DNA of 64,000 bases from Lysinibacillus pakistanensis (GTDB lineage: Bacteria > Bacillota > Bacilli > Bacillales_A > Planococcaceae): positions 2,726,501 through 2,790,500 of the forward strand of contig NZ_CP126101.1 in assembly GCF_030123245.1 (NCBI RefSeq). Direction: 5' to 3'. Of this stretch, positions 27,679-38,392 are shown piece after piece. The notes beneath the pieces were generated by a model. The model made no database searches and was not told the DNA's origin. It saw only the letters and a list, made by a program, of their open reading frames with translations. The position numbers and the translations under genes are program-made. The number at the start of each line of letters is the position of its first letter. Position 1 is the stretch's first letter.

Positions 27679-27969
27679 ATGAATATTGCACTAACAGATG
27701 AAGCCCTACATTGGTTTAAACGAGAAATGGAAGTAGAAACAGGCGATACCATTCGTTTTTATGCAAGATACGGAGGTTCCAGTCCATTTCATGAAGGCTT
27801 TTCTCTTGGTATGACTCGTGAGGAACCAATCGAGATTGGTGTTAAAACAGTGATTGATGGAGTTACCTACTATATTGATGAAAAAGATGTATGGTTTTTT
27901 AATAACCATAACCTACATGTAGATATTGATGCTACAAACGATGAATTAAAATATGACTATCGTAAATAA
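27679..27969 (+). CDS. yneR: YneR/HesB-like protein
   Basis: 96-residue HesB-like protein of the YneR type (LTDEALHWFKREMEVETGD; GGSSPFHEGFSLGM; YYIDEKDVWFFNNHNLHVD). It lacks the cysteines of true A-type Fe-S scaffolds, as YneR does. Function unknown. 19 bases after plsY with its own GAGAGGAG site, and probably co-transcribed. Confidence 0.85.
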   Translation: MNIALTDEALHWFKREMEVETGDTIRFYARYGGSSPFHEGFSLGMTREEPIEIGVKTVIDGVTYYIDEKDVWFFNNHNLHVDIDATNDELKYDYRK

Positions 27970-28012
27970 AGCCGTGTTTCCTTTCGTTTCTACGAGGGGA
28001 ACACGGCTTTTT
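27966..28012 (+). terminator. Terminator of plsY-yneR
   Basis: AAAGCCGTGTT and AACACGGCTTT arms with a following TTTTT, overlapping the yneR stop. Confidence 0.9.
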
Positions 28013-28116
28013 CATTTCCCCAACAATTAAATAGAATAATTTCCTACCTTTGTTTATCTATCCTGAAATTTGTCCATTCTATTGGTAGTGAATGCACACT
28101 TGGAGGAGGAAAGTAA

Positions 28117-29679
28117 ATGTCCGTTTCAAAAAGTACAGATGCCTCCCAACCAAATTCCAACAATGAACTCCTATATAGTTCACTTTCGAGCAATGTCAAA
28201 CTGATTCGAAACACACTTGGAAATAGTAATGATTTGGTTATCCGAGAAATACTGATTGGAAAAGCTGACAAGCATACAATCGCAATTGTTTATATGGATG
28301 GCTTATCTGATAAAACAACCATTTCGGATACTGTTATTGATAAGCTCATGCACGATATGGTTGAAGCAAATGGCTCAGAAACAGATATAGAAGCTATTCA
28401 TCAATATATAAGAGAATCTTGTTTGACAGTCGGTGACGCAAATAATATTTCTCATTTCTCTGCACTATATACCGAAATTTTAAATGGCAATACAGTCATT
28501 TTATTAAATGGATGTACTATTGGTATCGTGACAAGTACAAAAGGTGCAAAAGATCGAGAGGTTACAGAACCATCAACAGAATCTGTAATTAGAGGTCCCA
28601 GGGAATCCTTTACTGAAACGTTACGCACAAACACAGCCCTTATCCGCCGAAAAATAAAAAGTCCTAATCTTTGGATAAAATCTCGTGTGGTTGGAGAGGT
28701 AACGCAAACAGATGTAGCTGTTATGTATATAAATGGCATTGCAAATGACAAAATAGTGGCAGAGGTTCTAGCACGCATAGATCGTATTAACATTGACGGC
28801 ATTCTAGAAAGTGGCTATATTGAGGATTTTATTCAAGATTCTAGATTCACATTGTTTCCAACAATCTATAATTCTGAACGACCTGATGTTATTGCTGGAG
28901 AATTGTTAGACGGGAAAATTGCTATTTTAGTGGATGGTACACCCTTTGTGTTGGTGGTACCCGCTTTATTTACTTCCTTTTTACAATCTGCGGAGGATTA
29001 CTATCAAAATTGGATCATCAGCTCTCTTATTCGGTTATTAAGATTTTTAGGAATAAGCCTAGCATTGGTGGCACCGTCACTCTATGTAGCTATTACCACC
29101 TTTCATCAAGAAATGCTTCCAACCGCTATGCTTATTAGTATTGCCTCCCAACGAGAAGGCGTTCCCTTCCCTGCAGTGGTTGAAGCACTTATTATGGAGG
29201 TTGCCTTTGAGGTGTTACGAGAAGCAGGTCTTCGTATGCCAAGAACCATTGGACCTGCTGTATCCATTGTGGGAACCTTAGTCATTGGTCAGGCAGCCGT
29301 TGAAGCAGGAATTGTATCGGCTGTAATGGTAATTATAGTATCTTTAACCGCGATTTGTAGCTTCCTGTTCCCTGCCTATGGCTTATCAAACACCATTCGA
29401 GTTCTACGTTTTCCATTAATGATTGTAGCAGCAATGCTAGGTTTATTTGGTGTTATGTTTGGAATTATAATCATTATCCTACATTTATGCAGCATTCGCT
29501 CTTTTGGTGTGCCGTATTTAAGTCCATTCGGTCCACTAATTTTAAAGGATCAAAAAGATGCGTTAGTATTATTTCCTCGAAGAGCGCTATTGACTCGACC
29601 ACGCTTAGTCAGTCAAAAAAATAATGTTAGAGGACATAAGTATTTGGATACGAAAAAAAGAAATAAATCTAATGTATAA
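28117..29679 (+). CDS. Germinant receptor A subunit (GerA family)
   Basis: 520-residue GerAA-type protein of the spore inner membrane, part of a nutrient receptor that triggers germination. There are two related N-terminal cytosolic subdomains (about residues 25-150 and 155-275, both with SRV/ILIG ... IVYMDGL / VMYINGI patterns), then about five to six membrane segments including FLGISLALVAPSLYVAITTF and the conserved REGVPFPAVVEALIMEVAFE. Strong GGAGGAGG before the ATG. First of four genes, ACDB order. Confidence 0.93.
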   Translation: MSVSKSTDASQPNSNNELLYSSLSSNVKLIRNTLGNSNDLVIREILIGKADKHTIAIVYMDGLSDKTTISDTVIDKLMHDMVEANGSETDIEAIHQYIRESCLTVGDANNISHFSALYTEILNGNTVILLNGCTIGIVTSTKGAKDREVTEPSTESVIRGPRESFTETLRTNTALIRRKIKSPNLWIKSRVVGEVTQTDVAVMYINGIANDKIVAEVLARIDRINIDGILESGYIEDFIQDSRFTLFPTIYNSERPDVIAGELLDGKIAILVDGTPFVLVVPALFTSFLQSAEDYYQNWIISSLIRLLRFLGISLALVAPSLYVAITTFHQEMLPTAMLISIASQREGVPFPAVVEALIMEVAFEVLREAGLRMPRTIGPAVSIVGTLVIGQAAVEAGIVSAVMVIIVSLTAICSFLFPAYGLSNTIRVLRFPLMIVAAMLGLFGVMFGIIIIILHLCSIRSFGVPYLSPFGPLILKDQKDALVLFPRRALLTRPRLVSQKNNVRGHKYLDTKKRNKSNV

Positions 29680-29693
29680 ACGAGGAATGGCAC

Positions 29694-30896
29694 ATGTCAA
29701 AATTCAGCTTAATTTGTTTCCTCCTCATCCTCCCTTTACTACTAAGTGGTTGCTGGAGTAAGCGTGAACTAAATGAATTAGCAATTGTCGTCGCATTAGG
29801 GGTGGATAAGGTTGATGATGAATATGAATTATCAATTCAAGTGGTAGATCCTAGTGAAATTTCTACTAGGCAGCCATCTACTGGACGAACTCCTGTCATT
29901 ACCTATCATGCAACAGGAGAAACCATTTTTGAAGCTGTTCGAAAAATGACGGCTTTAGCAGCTAGGAAACCCTATTTTTCTCATCTTCGGATTGTTGTTA
30001 TCGGTGAGGAATTAGCGAAAGAGGGAATAAACGAAGCGCTGGATTTAATTTCCAGAGACCATGAATTTCGAAATGATTTTGATGTCATCCTCTCTCATCA
30101 GGCAACTGCAAAAGATGTTTTAAATGTGTTAACACCGATTGAAAAAGTACCAGCCAACAAAATGCTAAATTCTTTGAGAGTGTCAGAAAAAGTTTGGGGC
30201 TCCACCATTTCCATCAATATCGATGATTTAGTTAATACTTTAAACAACAATGAAAAAAGCGCTATCCTTTCAGCTATTGAAATACATGGTGATCCAAAAT
30301 TAGGTATGGATCAGACAAATGTAAAAAAAGTGAAAACCCCTGTACTTTTAAAATATGCTGGATTAGCCGTCTTTAAAAAAGATAGATATATCGGACTTTT
30401 AACAGAAGATGAAAGTAGAGGCCTTAGCTTTATCAATGACAAAATAGAGAGCACCATTGAGATTATCCCTTGCACAAAAGGAGGTACACTATCAACTGAA
30501 ATTACCAAATCAACTACCAAAGTAAAAGGTAATTTTAAAAAGGGCTCTCCTCATATAAATGTGCATATTGACGTAGAACAAAATGTTGGAGAAGTTGAAT
30601 GTGATATGAAGCTTTCTAACAATAAATCCATTAAATATATAAATAAAAAAACGGAGAAAATGATTAAACAACAAGTTGAACATACAATCAGAACCGTTCA
30701 GCAAAATTATCAAGTCGATGTTTTTGGTTTCAGCGAAGTACTCCATCGTTCAGATGCTAAACAGTGGAAAAAAATAAAAAATGACTGGGAGACAATTTTC
30801 CCTGAACTTCCTATTAACGTTGAGGTTCATGTTAATACACAGGGATTAGGAACTATACAAAACTCATTATTGCATAAATCCAAAAAGGAGGAGTAA
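29694..30896 (+). CDS. Germinant receptor C subunit lipoprotein
   Basis: 400-residue GerAC-type lipoprotein. Lipobox LLLSGC near residue 20, then WSKRELNELAIVVALGVDK, typical of the family, followed by the three-domain GerC fold with a helical C-terminus. It binds the outer face of the inner spore membrane. It starts 14 bases after the A-subunit stop, with CGAGGAA before the ATG. Confidence 0.92.
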   Translation: MSKFSLICFLLILPLLLSGCWSKRELNELAIVVALGVDKVDDEYELSIQVVDPSEISTRQPSTGRTPVITYHATGETIFEAVRKMTALAARKPYFSHLRIVVIGEELAKEGINEALDLISRDHEFRNDFDVILSHQATAKDVLNVLTPIEKVPANKMLNSLRVSEKVWGSTISINIDDLVNTLNNNEKSAILSAIEIHGDPKLGMDQTNVKKVKTPVLLKYAGLAVFKKDRYIGLLTEDESRGLSFINDKIESTIEIIPCTKGGTLSTEITKSTTKVKGNFKKGSPHINVHIDVEQNVGEVECDMKLSNNKSIKYINKKTEKMIKQQVEHTIRTVQQNYQVDVFGFSEVLHRSDAKQWKKIKNDWETIFPELPINVEVHVNTQGLGTIQNSLLHKSKKEE

Positions 30897-30900
30897 GGTC

Positions 30901-31134
30901 ATGGTAATGACGCTATTTATCCTTATTATTTCGTCTATAATTGCCTTTGCTTTTATTCCACAATTAAAGAAAAAAAAAGAAACCAAAACGATCATTACTT
31001 TTTCAGTTATTTTAATATTGGCTACTGCAATAAATATTGGCATCGCATTAAAGCTTAAGATTCCAAGTCCACTTGACTTTATCACGTTTATTTTTTCGCC
31101 AATCAGAGATCTAATTGTTTCACTTACAAAATAA
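30901..31134 (+). CDS. Germinant receptor D subunit, two membrane segments
   Basis: 77-residue protein with two hydrophobic segments (LFILIISSIIAFAFIP; TFSVILILATAINIGIALKL) separated by a basic loop. Small two-segment D proteins of this kind accompany many Ger operons and tune receptor function. It has its own AAGGAGGAG site and lies between the C and B genes. An assignment by size, topology and position. Confidence 0.75.
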   Translation: MVMTLFILIISSIIAFAFIPQLKKKKETKTIITFSVILILATAINIGIALKLKIPSPLDFITFIFSPIRDLIVSLTK

Positions 31135-31154
31135 AAAAGAAGGGGTTGCTCATA

Positions 31155-32468
31155 ATGGAAAAGGAAATCATTAGTTCAAGACAATTTATGATCATCACCC
31201 TTCTCTTTTCTATTGGAACTGCCATATTAATTATTCCTGCCACTATAGCAAGTGCGGCAAAGCAAGATGCATGGATTGCGGCAATTATCGGAGTCGCAAT
31301 AAGCTTTATCTTAGTAAAGCTATATATTTCTTTAGGAAAACGCACACCTTCCCTTACATTTATTGAGGCAAATGAAAAAATACTAGGTCGCTTTTTGGGG
31401 AAATTTACAGCGGTCGGCTTTATTTTTCTTACCTTTCTTTCCTCAGGGGAATTATTATATTTTATTGGCATTTTTATGAAAACAGAAGTAATGCCAGAAA
31501 CCCCTACGATGGCATTTGCACTGCTGTTTAGTATTATCATTGTGTATGCTGCTTTTCTCGGTATAGAAGTATTTGCTCGTTCTACAGAGATTCTATTTCC
31601 CATTTTTATCTTGATTTTTATCATCTTTGCAGTTTGTATCACACCTCAGATTAGCTTCGATAATGTACAGCCAATCTTGGAAACACCTAAAAAATCCTTT
31701 TTATATAGTATTATTCGATTTATGAGTATTTTTTCTTTTCCACTTGTTGTACTGCTAATGCTTTTCCCATCTGCTGTGAATGTCCAAAAATCTGCACAAA
31801 AGGGATTTTACATTGGAGCAATTATCGGTGGTATTGTCTTAATTATAATAATTACCCTGTGTATCCTTGTGCTTGGTCCTTCAAATACCGCCTCTCGCAC
31901 CTTTCCTAGCTATGCATTGGCGCAAAGAATTTCAATTGGTAATTTTTTGCAGCGCATTGAAATTATTATGGCAGGCATGTGGATTATATCTATTTATATT
32001 CGAACATTTATGTATTTTTACGCCTCAGTCATTGGTGTAGCGCAGTTATGTAAGATACAGGATCATCGTCCACTTATTTTTCCATTTGGTTTATTAATGA
32101 TTGGTCTTTCTCAAATTATTCATCCTAATATTGTTCATTCCAATGTCTACAATAATGAAATTTGGCCTATATTTTCTGCGATATTTACTGTTATTTTACC
32201 GTTAACGTTGCTGATAATCGCGAAGATTCGCAAAATAGATGGGAATTCACAAGGTGAAAATAGCAATGAAAATCAAACAAATAACAATAATCATGCGCAG
32301 AAAGATAGTGAGAATAACAGCCATAATGCTTCAAAGGGTGATAATCATAAAGAGAGCGATTCTAAAAATGACGCACAAAATGAGAATAAACTTGAACTAG
32401 AAAGCCAAAAAGATAATAAGCCAAATGAAAATGATGTAAAAATTGATCAAGATACAAATGACCATTAA
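31155..32468 (+). CDS. Germinant receptor B subunit with Asn-rich tail
   Basis: GerAB-type transporter-like protein (APC superfamily fold), about ten membrane segments, from ISSRQFMIITLLFSIGTAIL to ILPLTLLIIAKIRKIDG. It should bind the germinant. The last ~67 residues are a hydrophilic, disordered-looking extension rich in N, K, D, E, Q and S (for example ENQTNNNNHAQKDSENNSHN). Family members usually end near residue 365, whereas this one is about 437. ATG 31155 is preferred to TTG 31146, with GAAGGGG well spaced. Confidence 0.9.
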   Translation: MEKEIISSRQFMIITLLFSIGTAILIIPATIASAAKQDAWIAAIIGVAISFILVKLYISLGKRTPSLTFIEANEKILGRFLGKFTAVGFIFLTFLSSGELLYFIGIFMKTEVMPETPTMAFALLFSIIIVYAAFLGIEVFARSTEILFPIFILIFIIFAVCITPQISFDNVQPILETPKKSFLYSIIRFMSIFSFPLVVLLMLFPSAVNVQKSAQKGFYIGAIIGGIVLIIIITLCILVLGPSNTASRTFPSYALAQRISIGNFLQRIEIIMAGMWIISIYIRTFMYFYASVIGVAQLCKIQDHRPLIFPFGLLMIGLSQIIHPNIVHSNVYNNEIWPIFSAIFTVILPLTLLIIAKIRKIDGNSQGENSNENQTNNNNHAQKDSENNSHNASKGDNHKESDSKNDAQNENKLELESQKDNKPNENDVKIDQDTNDH

Positions 32469-32510
32469 AAAATGATGACCTTATAAATTAGCCAGGTCAT
32501 CATTTTAATC
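32466..32510. terminator. Bidirectional terminator, ger operon/TetR gene
   Basis: AAAATGATGACCT and AGGTCATCATTTT arms, between the B-subunit stop (+) and the TetR stop (-). Confidence 0.85.
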
Positions 32511-32512
32511 AT

Positions 32513-33070
32513 TTATTTCGCCTTAATCCCGTTAAACACTGTTTCCATAATTAACAATGCAGCTGAGTTTTTGGCGATATTCCCCTCCTGTACTTGCTGC
32601 CACATCGTAAATAGGAGTGAGTATAAGACATTAAGCATCCATTCACTAGTCATATCCTGACGTAAATACCCTTGTTTTTGTAATTGGATAATTGTCTGTC
32701 TAATCGGCTCCTTAAGCTGATCCTCAGCAGCCAAAAGTTCGGAACTGTAATTCACAGAGCATTCATGTGCAAGAAAATAAATTTTATCTCCTAATGGAAT
32801 TAAAGCCTCAACAAGTCTCGGGATATAGGATTCCAGCTTTTCCTCATCCACTGGTATTTCATTTATGGTTTCGCTGACAACCTGAACAGCTCTGAAACCT
32901 AATTGCAACATTAGTTGATCCCTGTTTTCAATATAGCGGTGTAATGTAGCGATACCAATACCAGCATAGTTAGCGATGTCGGTTAAGGATGCTGTCGGCT
33001 TTTCGACGAGGAGCTCTGTAGCTGCATCTAATATAGCATGAAGCCTAGCCTCTTTTGCGTTTTTCATCAT
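32513..33070 (-). CDS. TetR-family regulator
   Basis: About 185 residues. The N-terminal HTH is AILDAATELLVEKPTASLTD followed by IANYAGIGIATLHRYIENRD; the C-terminal domain is helical and ligand-binding. It lies 157 bases downstream of the P450 gene on the same strand. In B. subtilis a TetR regulator (BscR) controls the CYP102A gene next to it and responds to fatty acids, so the same partnership is likely here, though the gene order differs. An imperfect palindrome, TAGTGTATACTA, lies about 35 bases upstream (33107-33118). Confidence 0.85.
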   Translation of the reverse strand: MMKNAKEARLHAILDAATELLVEKPTASLTDIANYAGIGIATLHRYIENRDQLMLQLGFRAVQVVSETINEIPVDEEKLESYIPRLVEALIPLGDKIYFLAHECSVNYSSELLAAEDQLKEPIRQTIIQLQKQGYLRQDMTSEWMLNVLYSLLFTMWQQVQEGNIAKNSAALLIMETVFNGIKAK

Positions 33071-33226
33071 GCTTCACTTCTTTCCAAAAATAAGGTGAAT
33101 ACTAGATAGTGTATACTACCAATTGATACAATTGTAGAATACAGGACACTGGAATTCAACCTACTTGCCCATCGTGAAGGCTGTTCTTACAAGGAAATAA
33201 AACATTTTGCACTGCTATGAATACCA

Positions 33227-36200
33227 CTACCCATTCTGAACCCAGACATCCTTCGCATACTTTCTGTTATGCTGATGCTGCTCTAACCAGTCTATTGCCT
33301 CCTTCTCTCCTACCCCTTTTTTAGATTGATAAGTCTGCTGTAGCATAGCTTCTACAGCTGGTGCCATATGATTACCATCTCCACAAACATATAATCGTCC
33401 ATTATTATTTAACATTTCGATGATATTTGAGGAATATGGCTCCATTACTTGCTGCACATAAGCTTTCGGAGTTCCTTCTTTACGGGAAAATGCCGTGTGT
33501 AGTGTCACAATTCCATCCTTTTCAAATTGCTCAAGCTCCTCACGGTAAATAAAATCAGCCTCATTTCTACAGCCGAAGAATAGATGTGCTTGCCCAAGGG
33601 GAATTCCTCGCTTTTTCATGGCAGCGCGAGCCTGTAAAAAACCTCTAAATGGTGCTACGCCAGTTCCATGTCCAACCATTATAATCGATGTAGTCGCATC
33701 CTCTGGCAGCTGGAATCCTGAATCAACTGAGCGTATAAACATTACTAGTGACTCCCCTGGTTGACACTGTGCCAAATAATTTGATGCTACGCCATGATAG
33801 TCTCCTCGACCACTCCAGGCTGGTTCCCTTACTACACCTACTGTAATGCTTAGGCGTTCAGGATCTTCCTTTGGTGAACTAGAAATAGAGTAATATCTAG
33901 GCTTTAAAGGAGGTAGTAAGGCTATAAATTTTTCAAATGGTAATTCACAGGCTTCGTACATTTCAAGAAGCTCTAGCATGGATAACCGTTTATTTAATAC
34001 CTGCTCCTTATAAATATCTTCTTGTAATAAATGCTCTAATTCACGTTTATGTGGCGGACACTCTGTATAAACCGCTAGCTCTCGTATTTGTATACGACTA
34101 GCAGTCTCCTGCAATTCAACACTAGTGGCAAGCACCTCGTATAAGCTAACCGGAAAATCTGTAGGAAGATGCAACCCATTTCCATTAGACGAAATGATTA
34201 GCTGATCATTGGCATTCAATTTAAATCGACGAAGAACTCGATGGATGAGCTTGCTGCTATTTTTGGGTATCACGCCAAGGTGATCCCCCTCCTGATAGCT
34301 TAATTCCTTTGGCAATGCAATTTCAATATGACGTGTACTTCGGTCACTATTGGCTGTTTGAAGCTCTTCATTTTTTATAATCGATGCATAACGGGCACCG
34401 TGTTTTAAAGCAAGTGGTACCGTTGCTAAGCCTTTTACAACTTGAATGGACAATTTTGTTTGTTCTAGTAGCATATTGTCATCTAACGTTAAATCATATG
34501 TCACTTTCATGGTTCTCCACAGTTGTTCTAGCCAGTTCTCCAATTGCTTTTCAAAATCTGCACTTACGTCCGCTTCCCCATGTGGCAAAATTCTTGTAGC
34601 CCCTTTAATGGCAAGCTGTTCATCTATTGTTCGAGGGACCTTTTGATACGTATAATGCCAATTTCGATCTCCGCAGCCAAACACAGCATAATTTATTCCT
34701 TTTAGACTATTCTCATTACTATTCTCTAGCCATGCAAGAAACTTTCGAGCGTTTCTTGGGGGATGACCATTATAAGAAGAGCAAACAATTAGTACAGCGC
34801 CCTCTTTAGGTAATTTTCCAGCATACTCATCTAGCGTAGCGACTTCACTTCGAATACCATACAGAACAGCTTCATCTGCTAACTGTTTGGCAATTCTTTC
34901 AGTAGTTCCTAAATCAGAACCATAGAGGATTAGCAAAGACATTTTTGCATTCTCTACACTAGGTTTTGGTAGAGGATACATTTTTTCTTGTCGCTGAGGT
35001 GCTACTGTCTTTTCCGGATCAATTACTCGATTACGCTGCTTTACTCGAATTTTAAAATCACCTGGCTTTATCGTTAGAGTTTGCTGTATTTTTAATTGAT
35101 AATTGTCATAATCGATTAATTCAAAACGCTGTAGAATCATTCCTAATACCAATGTTGCTTCATGAAGGGCAAATTGCATGCCGATACAGGCACGCTGACC
35201 ATTTCCAAACGGTTTAAAGGCATGTGTAGGAACATTCTGAGAATCTTCAAAGCGCTCTGGATAAAATTGTTCCGCATTTTCACCCCACGCATTTTTATCA
35301 CGATGAAGCTGTGGCAGTAGGACACTGATATTGTCACCTTTTTTAATCAGGTACTTGTCGCCAATGACAGTATCCTCTTTTGCATAAAGCTCAAAGCCAG
35401 GTGCTGTCGGCCATAATCGTAATGATTCATTTAAAATTAGGCGAATGTACTTTAGCTGTAAAATCTGTTCATATGTCGGTGTTTCTTCAGTCAAGATTTG
35501 ATCAACTTCAGCATAAGCCTTCTCTAAAACTTCAGGATGCTTGATTAAAAAATAGAGTGCAAAGGACAGCAATCCGCTAGTCGTTTCATGTCCGGCTATC
35601 AAAAATGTGATGATTTGATAACGAATATTTTCATCGCTCAGTGTTTCTCCTGTGTCTGGATCTTTTATATTTAACATGCGGCCTAGTAAATCTATCTGCT
35701 CCTGCGTACCTCTTGCCTTTCGCTCCTCAATAATTTTATCTACTAATGTAAACATTGTTTCAATGTCTTCGTTAAATTGGCGCCTTGTGCCAACCATCAT
35801 CAGATTTTGTATCTTTAATCGGGAACTTTTTAACATAGCTTCATTTAAAGCACGGACCATGCTCATAATAAAAGGGCTATGTGTTTCTCTATAAAAGCTA
35901 TTAAAGCGATAATTGAAGCCACAAAGTCCAATTGTATCTAGCGTCAATCGTGTCATATCCTCAGGGACATCAATTTCCTCCATCGGATTTAAGCGTTCCC
36001 ATTTTTGTATCAGCTGTGTACTAATATCTATCATCATCGAATGATAATCTTTCATAGCATGTTTACTAAACGTGGGAAGTAGGATGTTATGAGCCTTTTG
36101 CCAATTCGGTTCAGTTGTTCTGCTTGTAAATAGACCATCACCGCCAAAAGCACGAACATTTTCCAACTCACTATATATCTGTTTATCAAAACGAGAAACA

Positions 36201-36394
36201 TCACAAACATCAGCTACCAATTCATGACCAGATATTACTAAGCTAGTATAACCTGGAATTTCTAATCGATATATCGGCCCATACTCTTCTGCAAGCTTAC
36301 AAAGTGATAATGTTGGCTGCTCTTTATCGATTAAAGGCAAATGGCCAAGTGGACCAAATGTTTTTGGTTTTGGAACATCCTCTACACTAATCAT
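33227..36394 (-). CDS. CYP102A-type fused P450/NADPH reductase
   Basis: 1055-residue self-sufficient fatty-acid hydroxylase. An N-terminal P450 domain (about 1-460) has the I-helix [12 protein letters not shown] in NESLRLWP and the heme loop [17 protein letters not shown] flavodoxin-like FMN domain ([20 protein letters not shown]) and an FAD/NADPH reductase domain ([34 protein letters not shown]) follow. The length matches P450 BM3-like enzymes. Start ATG 36394 fits the AAGAAGGGA site slightly better than 36397. A clear palindrome lies just upstream. Confidence 0.95.
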   Translation of the reverse strand: MISVEDVPKPKTFGPLGHLPLIDKEQPTLSLCKLAEEYGPIYRLEIPGYTSLVISGHELVADVCDVSRFDKQIYSELENVRAFGGDGLFTSRTTEPNWQKAHNILLPTFSKHAMKDYHSMMIDISTQLIQKWERLNPMEEIDVPEDMTRLTLDTIGLCGFNYRFNSFYRETHSPFIMSMVRALNEAMLKSSRLKIQNLMMVGTRRQFNEDIETMFTLVDKIIEERKARGTQEQIDLLGRMLNIKDPDTGETLSDENIRYQIITFLIAGHETTSGLLSFALYFLIKHPEVLEKAYAEVDQILTEETPTYEQILQLKYIRLILNESLRLWPTAPGFELYAKEDTVIGDKYLIKKGDNISVLLPQLHRDKNAWGENAEQFYPERFEDSQNVPTHAFKPFGNGQRACIGMQFALHEATLVLGMILQRFELIDYDNYQLKIQQTLTIKPGDFKIRVKQRNRVIDPEKTVAPQRQEKMYPLPKPSVENAKMSLLILYGSDLGTTERIAKQLADEAVLYGIRSEVATLDEYAGKLPKEGAVLIVCSSYNGHPPRNARKFLAWLENSNENSLKGINYAVFGCGDRNWHYTYQKVPRTIDEQLAIKGATRILPHGEADVSADFEKQLENWLEQLWRTMKVTYDLTLDDNMLLEQTKLSIQVVKGLATVPLALKHGARYASIIKNEELQTANSDRSTRHIEIALPKELSYQEGDHLGVIPKNSSKLIHRVLRRFKLNANDQLIISSNGNGLHLPTDFPVSLYEVLATSVELQETASRIQIRELAVYTECPPHKRELEHLLQEDIYKEQVLNKRLSMLELLEMYEACELPFEKFIALLPPLKPRYYSISSSPKEDPERLSITVGVVREPAWSGRGDYHGVASNYLAQCQPGESLVMFIRSVDSGFQLPEDATTSIIMVGHGTGVAPFRGFLQARAAMKKRGIPLGQAHLFFGCRNEADFIYREELEQFEKDGIVTLHTAFSRKEGTPKAYVQQVMEPYSSNIIEMLNNNGRLYVCGDGNHMAPAVEAMLQQTYQSKKGVGEKEAIDWLEQHQHNRKYAKDVWVQNG

Positions 36395-36421
36395 CATGAA
36401 TCCCTTCTTTCAGCAAATTTA

Positions 36422-36445
36422 AAATGATAGTTAAATCTATCATTT
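36422..36445. promoter_or_regulatory. Operator palindrome upstream of CYP102A
   Basis: Perfect inverted repeat AAATGATAG - 6 bases - CTATCATTT, 28-51 bases before the P450 start codon. It is a candidate site for the TetR regulator encoded downstream. Confidence 0.6.
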
Positions 36446-36538
36446 GATAAAATAATATACCATGCATTATGTAGATTCAACTTTATAGAAATTGTCAAAG
36501 GAAAAAATGGCAGTATTTGTGAACAAAGAGTGAAATAG

Positions 36539-36585
36539 CAAAAGCCCAACCTCTCACTCTAATCAGTTGAGACATTGGGCTTTTG
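36539..36585 (-). terminator. Terminator of metA
   Basis: AAAAGCCCAA and TTGGGCTTTT arms, 15 bases past the metA stop on the minus strand. Confidence 0.85.
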
Positions 36586-36599
36586 AACCTTAAATTTAA

Positions 36600-37535
36600 T
36601 TAAATATGATATTCAATTTCATCAACGAAATCCCATTCATATGGTGTTTCCTGATAAACATAGTAATTCAACCAGTTTGAGAATAATAAATGGGTGTGGG
36701 CACGCCATGTATTAATGGGCTCGTTTGCTGGGTCGTCATTCGGGAAATAGTTCACCGGGACAGCAATGTCTAACCCCTTCGCAACATCTCGTCCGTATTC
36801 ATCTGCTAAGGTTGTCGCGTCATATTCAAGATGACCTGTAATCATAATGTTTTTATTATCCTTGGACTGCACAATAAATACACCAGCTTCCTCTGAATAG
36901 GACAGTAAACGTAAATCAGGATGATTGCGTACTTCATTGATTGAAACAGATGTATAACGAGAATGTGGTGCTGTAAATAAATCACTAAAGCCACGCACTA
37001 AGTCCACTGTTAAATCTGTAATGACATGCGAGTAAACCCCAGAGCATTTCGCTGGAAGTTCAACCTTCCCGATCCCATAATGATGATATAAAGCAGCCTG
37101 TGCCCCCCAACATATATGTAGAATGGATGTCACATTTTTCTTAGACCAATCCATAATTTGCGAGATTTCCTGCCAATAATTTACTTCTTCAAAAGCCATT
37201 TTCTCTACAGGCGCTCCCGTAATAATCATGCCATCAAAGCGGCGATGACGAATTTGTTGGAAAGTTGTGTAAAAAAGCTGTAAATGTGATTTACTAACAT
37301 TTTTTGATTCATGTGTTGCTGTATTTAAAAATGTAATATTGACTTGCAGTGGCGTATTCCCGAGTAAGCGCAGTAATTGCAGCTCTGTCTTCTCTTTCTC
37401 AGGCATTAAGTTTAAAATTAATATATTTAATGGACGAATTTGTTGTGTTTTCGCACGATCCTCTTCCATCACGAAGATTTTTTCCTCTCGTAAATGTTCT
37501 CCAGCAGGTAAGTTCTTTGGAATATTAATTGGCAT
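36600..37535 (-). CDS. metA: Homoserine O-acyltransferase MetA
   Basis: MetA activates the hydroxyl of homoserine for methionine synthesis. 311 residues of the class-I-glutamine-amidotransferase-like fold, with the nucleophile in [15 protein letters not shown] (Cys near 142) and the His/Glu pair in ITGHLEYD. The acyl donor depends on the residue near 111 (the GAPVEKM segment carries Glu), which in Bacillus enzymes goes with acetyl-CoA; this is inference. It is controlled by the SAM riboswitch upstream. Confidence 0.93.
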   Translation of the reverse strand: MPINIPKNLPAGEHLREEKIFVMEEDRAKTQQIRPLNILILNLMPEKEKTELQLLRLLGNTPLQVNITFLNTATHESKNVSKSHLQLFYTTFQQIRHRRFDGMIITGAPVEKMAFEEVNYWQEISQIMDWSKKNVTSILHICWGAQAALYHHYGIGKVELPAKCSGVYSHVITDLTVDLVRGFSDLFTAPHSRYTSVSINEVRNHPDLRLLSYSEEAGVFIVQSKDNKNIMITGHLEYDATTLADEYGRDVAKGLDIAVPVNYFPNDDPANEPINTWRAHTHLLFSNWLNYYVYQETPYEWDFVDEIEYHI

Positions 37536-37603
37536 CTTGCATTCCCCTCTCTTTTATTTATAAATGTGTTAATCGTAATGATTACAATGACACTTTTATG
37601 AAA

Positions 37604-37769
37604 TTAAAAAATCCCCCTCATTCCATGCGAGATAGAATGAGAAGGACTTTACCACGTTCACTCTTATCTCTCAAAGGAAAATACCTTTGCTGGAATTAGC
37701 ACCTTTCTAACATTTGTTAGAGGTTGCTGAAGCGTCATCGGGCCAAATCCCTCAGCTTCTCTTGATAAG
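37604..37769 (-). promoter_or_regulatory. SAM-I (S-box) riboswitch with terminator
   Basis: The minus strand begins CTTATCAAGAGAAGCTGAGG, followed by GATTTGGCCCGATGACGC and TTCAGCAACC, the S-box consensus. P1 closes with GATAAG at 37662-37667. The terminator (CTCATTC / GAATGAG then T-run) is at 37604-37646. High SAM should switch metA off. Confidence 0.96.
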
Positions 37770-37787
37770 ATTATTTAATTAAATTGA

Positions 37788-37816
37788 ATTGTAACATGAA
37801 CAATTAAGAATATCAA
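37788..37816 (-). promoter_or_regulatory. Promoter of metA leader
   Basis: Minus strand TTGATA (37811-37816), 17 bases, TACAAT (37788-37793), about 20 bases before the riboswitch begins. Confidence 0.65.
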
Positions 37817-37965
37817 TAAAACATAGAATATTTTGTCATTACAATGCATGTTCAGCTCAATTTTGATGAACACTAATTATCATAGCAACATATGAAATTT
37901 TATGGTAAACATGCTGTAATTATGTTAACATATACCTTTAGTAACAGAGAGGAACGTGAACTAGC

Positions 37966-38337
37966 TTGATTAAAATTGAATTTCCAAAACCAGATGTAGT
38001 GATTCGCCAGCGTGAGCAAGATGTAAAGCCTGGGGATGTACCTATTACACCATACCACGGGTTTATTGACTTCCATAAAATCACACGAGACAAAGGTGGC
38101 ATTTTCTTATTTTACAATGAGAAAAATGAGCTTTTATTTGTCGGTAAAGCGCGTAAAATTCGTCAACGTATAAAAAAGCATTTTGAAGACAATGTATCGC
38201 CTATGAAAAATCATCGTCAAGAAATCTTCAAAATTGAGGTATATGAAATCGAAGATCCTATGGAACGTGAAATTTACGAAACATATGCCATTAATGTTTT
38301 CCGCTCTAAATATAATGTTGATAAAGTATTTTATTAA
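37966..38337 (+). CDS. GIY-YIG domain protein (UvrC-N-like)
   Basis: About 123 residues, TTG start (37966) with AGAGAGGAACG upstream. A single GIY-YIG-like domain: GGIFLFYNEKNELLFVGKAR carries variants of the two motifs (IFLFY and LFVGKA), then RKIRQRIKKHF and the catalytic-type glutamate in DPMEREIYE. Such stand-alone proteins are annotated as nucleotide excision repair endonucleases, but activity is unproven. It ends FRSKYNVDKVFY. Monocistronic. Confidence 0.82.
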   Translation: MIKIEFPKPDVVIRQREQDVKPGDVPITPYHGFIDFHKITRDKGGIFLFYNEKNELLFVGKARKIRQRIKKHFEDNVSPMKNHRQEIFKIEVYEIEDPMEREIYETYAINVFRSKYNVDKVFY

Positions 38338-38392
38338 AAAGAATCTGCTTGCCTTTGTAAACCTTAAGAGGCAAGCAGATTCTTTATTTTTT
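38335..38392. terminator. Bidirectional terminator, GIY-YIG/TrmB genes
   Basis: AAAGAATCTGCTTGCCT and AGGCAAGCAGATTCTTT arms, a perfect 17-bp stem. Confidence 0.9.
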
